Shown piece after piece: positions 1-8,543 of a DNA stretch of 21,205 nt. The stretch lies in the NCBI GenBank assembly GCA_026770615.1, contig MU631340.1, positions 80,293-101,497 on the forward strand, in the 5' to 3' direction. The notes beneath the pieces are model-generated. The model saw nothing but the letters and a program-made list of their open reading frames with translations, was not told the origin of the DNA and did no database searches. Position numbers and translations under genes: made by a program. Origin of the DNA: Pavlovales sp. CCMP2436. Taxonomy: Eukaryota; Haptophyta; Pavlovophyceae; Pavlovales. Numbering within the stretch: the first letter of the stretch is position 1; each line of letters starts with the position of its first letter.

Positions 1-2
1 TC

Positions 3-350
3 GCCGCCCTCGTGATTGGAGCCTTCGGCGAGTGGTCTGACGACCTGGAATCCTTCGTCGGGGACCTCGCCAGCATGGGCGCAAGAGCGCTCCAAGCTCG
101 CATGGGGGCCCCCTCCGCTGCGCAAGCGCGCAGCACTCTCCTGTGGTAGATGAGACAGGAGATCGGCATGTGCGCACTTCGAGGGCACGCCAAGGTCATC
201 ATTGCGCGCGCGCGATTGGAGCGCACAGGCACCGGCACCGGCAACGGCAGCGCCACACGCACTGACAGCGACGACGACGGCAACCCCGACGAGTGGGCTG
301 AGGGCGCGTACCACCTCCGCAGGGAGACACGGTTTGGGATCGGCGCCTAA
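3..350 (+). pseudogene. C-terminal relic of a retroelement-like protein
   Basis: One reading frame runs from the window edge to a TAA ending at 350, interrupted only by a TAG at 147-149. Before the TAG it reads ALVIGAFGEWSDDLESFVGD and on to a run ending STLLW. After it, it continues in the same frame with RQEIGMCALRGHAKVIIARA and then a low-complexity Gly/Thr/Asp tail. The opening GAFGEWS stretch followed by a helical region with W and R-x-x-IG resembles the end of polymerase proteins of non-LTR retrotransposons; this is recognition from memory, not a match I could test. No reverse transcriptase catalytic motif lies inside the window. The in-frame stop and lack of an upstream start suggest a dead 3' fragment. 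Confidence 0.4.
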
Positions 351-352
351 GT

Positions 353-388
353 ATGCCGCCTGGGTGACTACATGCCGCCTGGGTGACT
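353..388 (+). repeat. 19-bp tandem duplication
   Basis: ATGCCGCCTGGGTGACT occurs at 353-369 and again at 372-388 (period 19). It lies just after the retroelement-like frame ends, so it may belong to that element's 3' untranslated region. Confidence 0.8.
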
Positions 389-1036
389 GAACGTCGTCGC
401 GCCTACACGCTCGGAGTCGACCACTTCTGAGACAGAATGTCTGCAACCCACTGCCTGCTGCCCTTTTCTATAGTAAGTAAGTCGTAGTTTAACAAAATTA
501 AAAAGCACCAACATGACTCCATGGCAGCCTGCACCGGTCGTGCCGTGCTTGCTTGCCAGCGCAGAGTTCAGCGCACGAGGGATGTGCAAGGCTACTGATC
601 GTGAGGGAAAACGTGCCAAGGTGAAAGTGTGTAAATATCTATAAAAACGTCCGGTCCCGTTCGCGGTCTCCCAGTTAAAACTGGGACCAGCTCCCGAGCC
701 CCCGGATACCGTCATCCCCGCTAAGACTGATCAGACACACGACTGTCGACGACACTCGACTTGCGCGCTGATCAACCTCCGCTGCATCTCGCTCGTCTCG
801 AAATGCGGCTCGCCTGCACACGCACCGCACCTACAGCACATAATACAAGCAGAGAAAGTGAACTTCTGCGCCAGCCCACCTCCCCCTCCCCCTCCCCCCA
901 CCCTCTTCTTGCTTGTCAGTTGTTCTACTAAATTTCTCGTGTCGCCTCGAAGTGTGTCATGTTGGCGTCGATGGTGATTACGCATATTTGTCTGCCTTGC
1001 CCGCTGCGCGATGCCGTGAGCAATTCACCGAGGGTC
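389..1036. other. Gap without a recognised gene
   Basis: I see no convincing coding frame here. It holds a C-rich tract at 875-904 and the presumed decayed tail of the OTU-like relic. The 115-aa frame on the minus strand (368-715) has no family features and spans an AT-rich stretch. Confidence 0.5.
875..904 (-). other. Potential G-quadruplex tract
   Basis: The plus strand is almost pure C with single A/T breaks. The minus strand therefore has successive runs of three to six G separated by one or two bases, which meets the usual pattern for an intramolecular G-quadruplex. Confidence 0.5.
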
Positions 1037-1576
1037 TTATTCTGCCGTACTCTGCCTCATGTAGTAGTTCGGTGTATCCATGTGGTACTGCCGATCCGCG
1101 GGTGGTGCGGGGTGTATGCGTAATATAGGTCGATAATGTCGCCCACTTTGCCGGGGTCTCTGCTTAGTTTCAGCACCGCGATGTCTGTTCCCATGACTGT
1201 CGCTATGCTGTGGAGCATGTTGTCTGACATCCATGCGGCCTGGTTTGCTGGGAGTGGGGAAGGCCGTGTTTTGCTTGCGCTGCTTTTGGCCAGAAGTTGG
1301 GTCGCTTACTGTGGTTTAGGTCATTCCCCATGGGGTCATCCGGGTCTAAATCCGGTCTGTATAGCCTGAAGGCCTTCTTGACCTCCACCGGGAGGGCAAT
1401 TGCTAGTGTGATTGCCGCCTCCCGTATTTGTATGGCTGCGTTCCAGCTGGCTGATCGCCCTGAGCTCTTTCGTGCCGCATAAATCAGGCAGTTTCCGTCG
1501 CCATCCACGTGTTCTGGGGCTAGCGCTACTGACGCCAACAGGCTATTTAAGTTGCCGGCCGGGGCTCGCATCTGTT
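1037..1576 (-). pseudogene. OTU-like cysteine protease relic, frame-broken
   Basis: On the minus strand the stretch LAPEHVDGDGNCLIYAARKS (about 1516-1457) carries the Asp-Gly-Asp-Gly-Asn-Cys signature of OTU-family cysteine proteases, with the candidate nucleophile Cys at 1488-1490. A helical segment with Q-I-R-E-A follows, as in OTU domains. Near 1263 this frame loses sense and a second frame takes over, with a WMSDNMLHSIATVMGTDIAV stretch at about 1233-1174 ending at a TGA at 1057-1059. A third frame at about 1100-1040 has YHMDTPNYY, a possible remnant of the His end of the domain. OTU domains are often carried by large transposable elements, and that is the likely origin here. Two frame changes make it non-functional as read. 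The first frame remains open upstream to 2081, under the divergent gene at 1813, but that part is probably shadow. Confidence 0.5.
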
Positions 1577-1812
1577 GCGCTGTGATGTCTTGGTCGTCCC
1601 CATTGTCACTTGGTAGTTGCTGGGTTTCTGCTCTGTTTTTCTTGCATGGCGGTGGTCGTGGGAGGTTCTGGCTAGGCAGGCGTTTTGTGCCGGGGGTTTT
1701 TTCGGGGTAGTTGAAAGTGTAACCGTCATATTTTTTAAACAAAAGCAAGAGCTGTACAGTAACCGTTGATCGCAGGCTTCCTTCATTTCGCTGCGCACGC
1801 CTGCCCGCCGAG

Positions 1813-3306
1813 ATGGCCCGGGGCACATCCAGGCTCGATATGGGCACGATTGAGGTGAGGCTGGGCGGCCTCCGGCGCTCCGCCTCGAGCTCGGCCTTCC
1901 TTAAGAGCGCCGCCTCGAGCGAAGCGCAGCTCCGCAGGAAACTGCCGGGGCTCTTCGAGCCGGTGGCCAAGCCTACCGCCCGCCCGCTTCGCGGCCCGCC
2001 CAAGCGCGAGGTTGCCGTGCAGACCGCCGTGCGCCGCGCCGCCGCCGAGGAGGCACGGCTTGGGGCGGAGCGCGCGACCAAGATCCTGAACGCGCTGGAA
2101 AAGGTTCCTTGGCAGTCGGAGATTGATGCAGGCGGCGACCCAGCGGACGAGGCGCCCGACCTCCTCTACGGCCCCGAGCTCCCCACCGGCGAGGCCGCGG
2201 TCGAGTGGCTGATCGGCGATGGCCGCGAAGCTGCCCTGATGGAGGAGCGGGTTGATGCCGTTCGTGCGCGTGTGAAGGCGATGATGGCTGCCGATCCGAT
2301 TGACCCGAATCGCGCGCGCCTCCCGCCGGGCCAGCGCGCCGCCGTCATCGTCGCTGAGGTTGACGCCGCTATCGCCGCGAACCCGCCGACGCTCGACTCG
2401 ATGCTCAACAGGCATGGCTCACGCCGCGCCATCTTGAAAGACTTGGTGCAGCAGGAGGCGGAGGCGCGCTCCAAGCTGACCAGCTTCGCCACGTCCGCAG
2501 CGGAGATCGAAGCGGAGATGGCGCGCTTCAAGTCAGAGTTCGAAATGTACTCGCAGCGCACGCCCTACATTACGCAGCTCACCACCGAGGTAGCCGACGG
2601 CGGCGAGGAGGACGCCGCGAGCGCCGACGAGCCCGAGCTCGGTTGGGATCTGCACCGGCGCCAGCGCCCGGCGGATATCGAAGTGGAACTGCAACGCCAG
2701 GCGGCTTCGCACGCACACTACGCGCAGCCGAGCCCTGCGGCCAAAGCGGCGCGCGAGGACTTCGCCGAGGTTGTGTCCTCCGCGGCTGCCGGGGCCGGGG
2801 CGGAAGCAGAGGTCAAGGCCGTGAGCGAGGCGGATGACTCGCGAGCGAAATTTATCCGCCTCTCACGCGGGGCGGGGCCGCGCTCGCCCCCGGAGGACCG
2901 GGAGCTGTCGGGAGCGGCGGAGGCGCTACGCGCGCCGACCAGCCGCGACGTGCTCGGCAACTCCGCCACGTCGCTTCGGCCCGACTCGCAGCGGCGCGAC
3001 TTGCTGCCCGCGAGCGACGTACTCGGCGCGCCCACGGCCGGGGAGGCCGACGAGCCCGTGGCGGAGCATGACGCCGCGCCCGGTAGCGTGCGGCTGGCAC
3101 CCGACAAGGTTCTCACAGAGGTCGGCGTGCCAGTCGAGCTGCACGCGCGCAGCTTTGGCCTGGAGGGTGCCGATGCCGAGCGTGCCGACGGAGACGACTT
3201 TGGGAGCGAGGCCGACAGCGGCTACGAGGACTCCGAGGGCGAGGAGGAGTTCACGGCGGTCGACATTATGGCGGCACCTAGCCCAGCGGGGAGGAGGGTA
3301 GCTTAG
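1813..3306 (+). CDS. Unrecognised 497-aa protein with acidic tail
   Basis: A single open frame from ATG at 1813 to TAG at 3306, with strong GC-rich codon bias and no intron needed. I do not recognise a family. Residues 1-70 are basic and Ser/Ala-rich; about 130-260 is mainly helical and charged, with a possible coiled coil near the EIEAEMARFKSEFEMY stretch; about 275-400 is low-complexity Ala/Glu/Arg. The C-terminal 40 residues are very acidic (EADSGYEDSEGEEEF). No signal peptide or membrane segment is visible. The start follows a T-rich stretch near 1725-1745 that may hold the promoter. It converges on the GYF gene, with about 370 bp between the stops. Cytosolic or nuclear location is only a guess from the charge. 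Confidence 0.7.
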   Translation: MARGTSRLDMGTIEVRLGGLRRSASSSAFLKSAASSEAQLRRKLPGLFEPVAKPTARPLRGPPKREVAVQTAVRRAAAEEARLGAERATKILNALEKVPWQSEIDAGGDPADEAPDLLYGPELPTGEAAVEWLIGDGREAALMEERVDAVRARVKAMMAADPIDPNRARLPPGQRAAVIVAEVDAAIAANPPTLDSMLNRHGSRRAILKDLVQQEAEARSKLTSFATSAAEIEAEMARFKSEFEMYSQRTPYITQLTTEVADGGEEDAASADEPELGWDLHRRQRPADIEVELQRQAASHAHYAQPSPAAKAAREDFAEVVSSAAAGAGAEAEVKAVSEADDSRAKFIRLSRGAGPRSPPEDRELSGAAEALRAPTSRDVLGNSATSLRPDSQRRDLLPASDVLGAPTAGEADEPVAEHDAAPGSVRLAPDKVLTEVGVPVELHARSFGLEGADAERADGDDFGSEADSGYEDSEGEEEFTAVDIMAAPSPAGRRVA

Positions 3307-3676
3307 GTCCGGGGGCCAGGCACAGTAGTATGCCAGCCGCGTCAGCTCAGCGTGTCACATTTAGTAACCATTAACGAGGGCCAGTTTTTGCTTATAGTAT
3401 ATTACCATTACCAACAATTGTAAATGAGTTAGTTTTAGGCTTCTTATGATATCATACTAGAAACTTAGACGTTCATAGCTGAAAAGCTACGATGAACTGT
3501 TTTTTAAAACTATTTTTTAAAATTGCGCTGTTAACGAACTATGGCCCATGGGCTCATAAATAATATAAAATATAGCTAGGAGCTAGTAAATTAAGTCTTT
3601 GCGGGGTGTGGAACCGAGCCCTGGCTGGCTGCCTACGTCAGGCGACACTGGGCGACAGCCCGGCATATCTCCACAG
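3307..3676. other. AT-rich convergent gap
   Basis: This lies between the stop of the plus-strand gene at 3306 and the minus-strand stop at 3677. It is mostly AT-rich from 3350 to 3600 and probably holds both 3' untranslated regions and polyadenylation sites. I see no gene in it. Confidence 0.6.
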
Positions 3677-5895
3677 TCACGCTGCTCGCCGTCGCTTGCC
3701 CTGGACCTCGCGCTCCTCCCAGTCCGGCTCCGGCCAGGGCAGACGCTCTCCGCGCGCTTCCGTGCCGACGTCCTCGGGCGCGACAAACCGCCCGGTGCGT
3801 GCGTTGAAGGCTCCACGCGCTGCGTAGTCGGGCTCGGACATAGGGGGGGTTGCTGGCGCTTGCAGGGATGGCGGCGGCCAGGATGGCGCCTGCACCGGAT
3901 CCACGTCGCCGGGGAGGCGGCTGAGGATGGCCTCGAGGCGCATGTGGTCCGCGGACAGTACCGCCGGCGCTGCTTGCAGTGGTCGCACCTACATATATAT
4001 GAATATGAATATGAATATTATTTTTGTGTGATGATAATGATGATGATGATGATGATAATGCTGATAATGATGATGATGATGATCACGATAATCATGATAA
4101 AAATAAATTAATATGAGTATTAAAGAGAATAATACCGATGTGCGTTGTTCGGCTGCGGTGACGCGAGCGGCAGCAGCGCCGCCGACGAGCTCTGCAAACG
4201 ATGAGAGCGCGGCGTGCGCGGGGCCTAATAGTTAGTTACTTAGTTAGTATGACCCTTAACACACCCGCAAAAGCCCTAGGCGTTGAGGGAGATGGCTTTC
4301 ATGATATCTGTAGTGGGAGGGGGCGCAGGGCCTGATATGAATATGAATACCACAGCAATAGCACCATTATGTTTCTACTCTACTCTACTCTACTCTATTC
4401 TAGTCTATTAATATTTATAATAATATTTAATATAATATTTATAATAATATTTATAATTATATTTATATAACTGACCGCCCTGCCGCCGTACGGGTGTGCT
4501 CGGCTGCAGCGCACCGGCCAACGTCCAGGCGCGCATGAGCCTCACCTCGAACGGGCCCTGCTCGGCGTTGGAAACGTCCAGGTAGAAGTAGAGGCTGCCG
4601 ACTGCGGCCGGAGCCAGCAGTCCGGGAGAGTCCGGAGGAGCCGCCGCTTTTGAAAGAGTAGGAGGAGCCGAGGTCGCCTTTTGAAAAGAGGCGGGAAAGA
4701 CGCGCGGAAGCGGAGCCGGGGGAGCCGCGTGGGCGGCTAGGTCCGACGCGAGGCAGAAGCGGGAGAGAGCGGGAATCGATGCGATCGGTTGGAAGGCGAC
4801 CGGAGAAGTTGGCGCCGCCCCGGCTGCCCGCACCGCGCGCACTCGCCTCGAGGGGGCGAGGAGCCGAGCGCGCAGCCACTTACCAATCTGCTCAGCGGAA
4901 TAGGGCCCACGAATATTCCTCGCGTCGTCCAGATATTCGTACGACACCGCGACAACTACTGGAGGAGGCTCGGTGGCTGCTGTGCCCACGACGAGCGCAG
5001 CTGCCGCGGGCCCAGCTGCAACGGGCGCTGCCGGCAGGCCCAGCGCCGCAGCCCCCGCTGGCTTGTCACTCGAGAGCTCAGCCCGTTCCGAGAGTGCCTT
5101 GAAGGGGCCGGATCTGCTCGTGCCCACTTGCCGGCTGAGGCCAAATGCAGGCGCCCACTCACGCATCTGCGCGGTGGTGTGCGCGCCCTGCACCGCACCG
5201 TCGTCGTCGACGTACCACCACGCGTCCGCGCCTTTCGCGTCCGCCGCGGTCTCTGTCACTGCGTGATGAGCGGACCGGAGTGGTGCACTCGCCGCGCGCA
5301 ACGCATCCGTGCCCTCCGGTTCGTAGAGGTCGTACCAACGCTCGAGGGGACATGGCTCGCCGTGCGGCGCGCGTGCGACAAGTCGCTTCGGGCCGAGTGT
5401 GTCGGCCCACGAGCGAATTTGCGCCGCGGTGAATGGGCCCTGCCGAATGTGGTCATCGTCGAGGTAGCAGAACGCGTCATCCGGCTCATCGTCCTCGTCG
5501 TCCTCGCTCGGCGCCGCCCGGGCAGCGTCTTGCTCCGGCGAGCCCTGGCCGATGATCGCGACCCGCGTCACGTCGACTTCGTCGCTCGAAGGCGCCGGAT
5601 ACATTGCGGGCGCAGCGGTGAGCTCTGCATGATCGCCCAGCTGCTGGAAGCGCACCGGATGTCCGTCCGCGGTGCGTACCAGCTGGTCGCTGCCGAGCAC
5701 GCCAGAGCGCGCCCAGCCGACGATCGCGTCGGTTGGGTGCGGCCCCCGCTCCTGCCTGCTGTCATCCACGTAGTACCACGCTTGCGCGCAGGCCTGACAT
5801 GCATCGGAACCCGCCTCAGAACCCAGCACATTTGATCCCCCGTCACCCATGCTCATGGCTTCACCCATGCTCATGGCCGGGCCGGGCTCCGCCAT
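3677..5895 (-). CDS. Protein with five GYF-type domains
   Basis: Three exons on the minus strand: 5895-4476, 4191-4136 and 3988-3677, giving 595 aa. Introns are 284 bp (GTCAGT...CAG) and 147 bp (GTATTA...TAG); phases agree and the AT-repeat frame after the first donor is avoided. Five copies of a GYF-like module lie near residues 39-87, 141-190, 225-273, 318-378 and 434-473. Each opens with aromatic residues and acidic ones (WYYVDD, FCYLDDD, WWYVDDD, YEYLDD, YFYLD), then a G-P or G-A pair and a W near the middle. The fifth reads QGPFEVRLMRAWTLAGAL, close to the GYF core. GYF domains bind proline-rich peptides in splicing, translation-repression and trafficking factors. The last exon has a Pro-rich stretch and GAFNARTGRF, then a Lys/Arg-rich end. 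The ATG lies beside the divergent MFS promoter. The partner and process are unknown. Confidence 0.75.
4030..4083 (+). repeat. GAT/ATG microsatellite in GYF-gene intron 2
   Basis: Imperfect trinucleotide repeat of GAT with GATAAT variants, flanked by AT-rich sequence, inside the intron 3989-4135. Confidence 0.85.
4375..4470 (+). repeat. CTCTA repeat followed by AT-rich imperfect repeat
   Basis: A pentanucleotide ACTCT/CTCTA array (about 4375-4403) is followed by alternating TAATATTTATAA units to 4470. All of this lies in GYF-gene intron 1. Read through, it would add a spurious Tyr/Lys-rich tail to the protein, which supports the splice model. Confidence 0.8.
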
Positions 5896-6102
5896 CGTGC
5901 CCGCTTAGAACCGGGCCTTTAAAACCACCAGGCGCAAGGGGATATTAAAAAACAGTTTTTTACTTGGGTGTCGAGCTCCTCGCGCGAGCCCCGACGTCTG
6001 TGCCCTCTGCGCTCGCGCGCTCGGAGTTCGTGGCGCGGGCGAGCGCAACGAGAGCTACTGTGGCACGGTGACGCTTTGGTCGAAGAAGCCGCCCTGCGAG
6101 TC
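5896..6102. promoter_or_regulatory. Divergent promoter region, GYF and MFS genes
   Basis: Only about 207 bp separate the two start codons. An AT-rich core at about 5930-5962, with GATATTAAAAAA and a T run, is the only low-GC segment and is the best candidate for the core promoter of one or both genes. No canonical TATA box is placed with certainty. Confidence 0.45.
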
Positions 6103-8059
6103 ATGCGGCTTGCGGGTCGTGCCGACGAGCGGGACGCGCCGCATGACCACGCCGACGCCGCCGACGTCGAGCGCGTGTGGCGGTGGTTCCTCGCGGGCAC
6201 GATCGCAAGCGCGTGCTGTGGGATGTCGTACACTTTCGGAGCCTTCAGCGGGGCGCTGAAGCAGAACTTTGCGCTCTCGCAGGTAACGCGCCAAACACCT
6301 TATCCCCCCCCGACTAATCTGTAACAAGCGCTTAACCCCACCCCCTACCCCACCCAACCTCTCGCAGGGCGAGCTCCAGACCATCAGCGTCGTTGGCAAC
6401 CTCGTAGCTGGCGCGCTCGGCGCGCCGCTTGGCATGCTCGTCGACGCCACGGCGCCCCAGTACTCGTTGGTGGGCGGCGGGCTTGTGCTCACGTTCGCCT
6501 ACGCAGCCTTCTGGGCGTTCGCCACCAAGCTGCTCCCCATCGGCGGTGTGCCTCCGGTGGTGGCGCTCGCCGGCTGCATCGGGCTCGCGGCTATCGGGAG
6601 CAGCGTTGTAATGACAACGGTCATTGCCCTGGCCGTGCGCACACTGCCTGCACACGAGCGCGGCACGCTGATCGGTTTCATCAAAGCGTACGTGGGCATG
6701 GGCGCCGGTGGCCTAACCGTCCTCTACCAGGGAGTCATGGGCCGCCCCCTCGGAGGCTCAGACGTGCGCTCGCTCGATTTCATCCTAGCAGTCGCGGTGG
6801 AGGTGCTCTGTGTCACGGTGATTCCTGCCACTTTTCTCCCGCGCAAATCGATGCGCGTGCTACGCGCAGCTGCCGAGGCCTCTCCCGCCACGAGCCGCCG
6901 CCTCCTGGGCCTGCGCACCGAGATCGTCTACTGGAGCGTCGCTGGGATGCTCATAGTGATGAGCGCCTCCGCCCTCTTGCCGATACCGCACGACTCGTCC
7001 GGCCACACGCAGCGCGCCGCGCTCGCCTGTGTGTTCGTGCTGTGCTGGCTATCGCCGCTCGCACTCACGCGCTCGCACGCCGTGGTCAAAGCGCTCGCGG
7101 CGTGCAAGCTGCGCGGTGAACCCATCGCCGATTCCTTCTCCGCACCCGCGGCCGATGGGCCGCCCCTCTCGTCTGTCTTTGCACGGCTGCGGCTGCGACT
7201 GCCCGGCCACAAAAGCTTCCCCAGTGCACCCGCAGGCGACGAGCGCACGGCTCTGCTTGACCTGCCTGACTCCTCGAGCGCGCCCGCAAGCCCGCAGGAG
7301 AGCAAGCCTGTTGCGGCCGCTGAGGCAGGGACGTTCAAGTGGCAGGTGTTGGACGGGCCTGTTCGCGCGGTTGTAGTTGACGCGACCATAGGCCAGATGT
7401 GCTCCACGGTCGAGAGTTGGCTGATTGTCTTCATCGTCTCTGTGCTGTTCGGGTCTGGCATGATGGTCACTGTGAACAGCGCGCAGCTGCTGCGCGCGCG
7501 TGGGCAACAGGCGCTCACGGGCCCCGCGCTGACCATCTTCTCCGTGGGTGGGGCCGTTGGTCGGCTCTCAGGCGGACTCCTCGCTGACTGGCTGAGGGAG
7601 GCCTTCGCAGCGCCCGTGAGCGCGAGCCTGTTCGTCGACCTGGCCGTGATGGTCGCGGCGCACTCCGCGCTCTCCTGGGCCGTCGACGAGTTTGGGACCC
7701 TGCTGGGATTCAGCCTGGCAGGCGCGGCGTTTGGGGCGGCCTGGCCGCACTTGGTGCTGGTGACGGCCGAGTGCTTCGGCAAGGCACACCTCGGTGCCAA
7801 TTACGGCTTTTTCGACGGGATCTGCCAGGCGTTCGGCTCGCTACTCCTCGCCAAGTTTTTGACGGGCCACGTGTATGCGGCGCACGCGCGGCAAGCCGGC
7901 TTGCCGGGCACCGAGCGGCAGCAGCACGCCTTCGCGGAAAACGACTGCTACGGGCACGCGTGCTTTGCCGACGCGCACGCGTGCATCGTCGCGCTGTGCG
8001 CGCTTGCCGCGTGCGCGACCGCATTGCTGATGCGGATGCAGTACCAGCGATTGCGCTAG
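6103..8059 (+). CDS. Nodulin-like major facilitator transporter
   Basis: Exons 6103-6282 and 6368-8059 (intron 85 bp, GTAACG...CAG, phase 0) give 623 aa. The first in-frame ATG is 6103; an open frame without ATG extends back to 5968. The N-terminus has RW, then SYTFGAFSGALKQNF and LSQ|GELQTISVVGN, which is the nodulin-like pattern of a first membrane helix followed by Y-x-F...S..LK...SQ. Hydrophobic segments come in two sets of about six around a long polar loop (about residues 350-430, rich in Pro/Ser/Arg). Near the C-terminus, FGKAHLGANYGFFDGICQAF and then GHVYAAHA, followed by a Cys-rich CYGHACF, match the conserved end of nodulin-like transporters. These are membrane proteins of the major facilitator superfamily; substrates in this branch are mostly unknown, so none is assigned. 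The gene is convergent with the next one. Confidence 0.85.
6283..6367 (+). other. Intron of the MFS gene
   Basis: Short 85-bp intron with GTAACG donor, a CTAAT/CTGTAAC branch-like segment around 6313-6324 and a C-rich tract before CTCGCAG. Splicing joins ALSQ to GELQ in phase 0, restoring a conserved nodulin-like segment. Confidence 0.85.
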
Positions 8060-8543
8060 TCACGCTCTGGTTCCAGAAGGCCACGGCTGTATTTATTACT
8101 TACTTATTTAGTTCAAATATTAAGCGCACAGAGGTCACTTGATGGCCGAGTGATCTGATCTCTAGGGTGTGGAGTCTCTGAGTGGGTGATCGCTAAATAT
8201 CGTGAATTAACCGTCACTCGAGTGGTACGCCCAGGCGCAGGCGCAGGGCTGCCGCTGCGAGAAGATGGACACCTTTGAGGACGCCAGCTCGCTATCGGGC
8301 AATGGCGGTAGCAATTTCGGCGCGCAGACCGCGGTCGATGCATGTGCTACCAGACTCGGTGGGCCACGAACAACGAGGGCTACCGTTGGAACCACGCACA
8401 AGCACGTGCGCGCCAGATGATCTCAAAGAGCCTGCCTCGACTGCTGGTAACTACCTAGTTATATCAAGCTTAAAACGTTCCAAATATCAGAAACTATCTA
8501 CAGTGCATTCTTTCAAAACGCAGGCAAGCGCAGTAGGCGTGCC
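8060..8543. other. Convergent gap with coding relic
   Basis: This gap separates two stop codons. Apart from the relic at 8211-8430 it is AT-rich and holds nothing I recognise; polyadenylation signals for both flanking genes are expected here. Confidence 0.5.
8211..8430 (+). pseudogene. Frameshifted coding relic
   Basis: A 70-codon frame (8211-8420) contains EWYAQAQAQGCRCEKMDTFE and SLSGNGGSNFGAQTAVDA, with codon use like the real genes. Near 8345 sense moves to another frame, reading TRWATNNEGYRWNHAQARAR to about 8415. There is no start codon and a TAA lies just upstream. I do not recognise the family. It is probably a fragment of a gene that lives elsewhere in the genome. Confidence 0.35.

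Noticed and set aside
4408..4475. Tyr/Lys-rich C-terminal tail of the GYF protein
   Set aside because: It is a translated AT microsatellite; the donor GTCAGT at 4475 with two further phase-compatible exons explains the real C-terminus better.
4789..5835. 348-aa plus-strand open frame
   Set aside because: Antisense to the GYF domains, which have clear family motifs on the other strand.
6928..7800. 290-aa minus-strand open frame
   Set aside because: Antisense to the MFS gene; no membrane segments or other signal.
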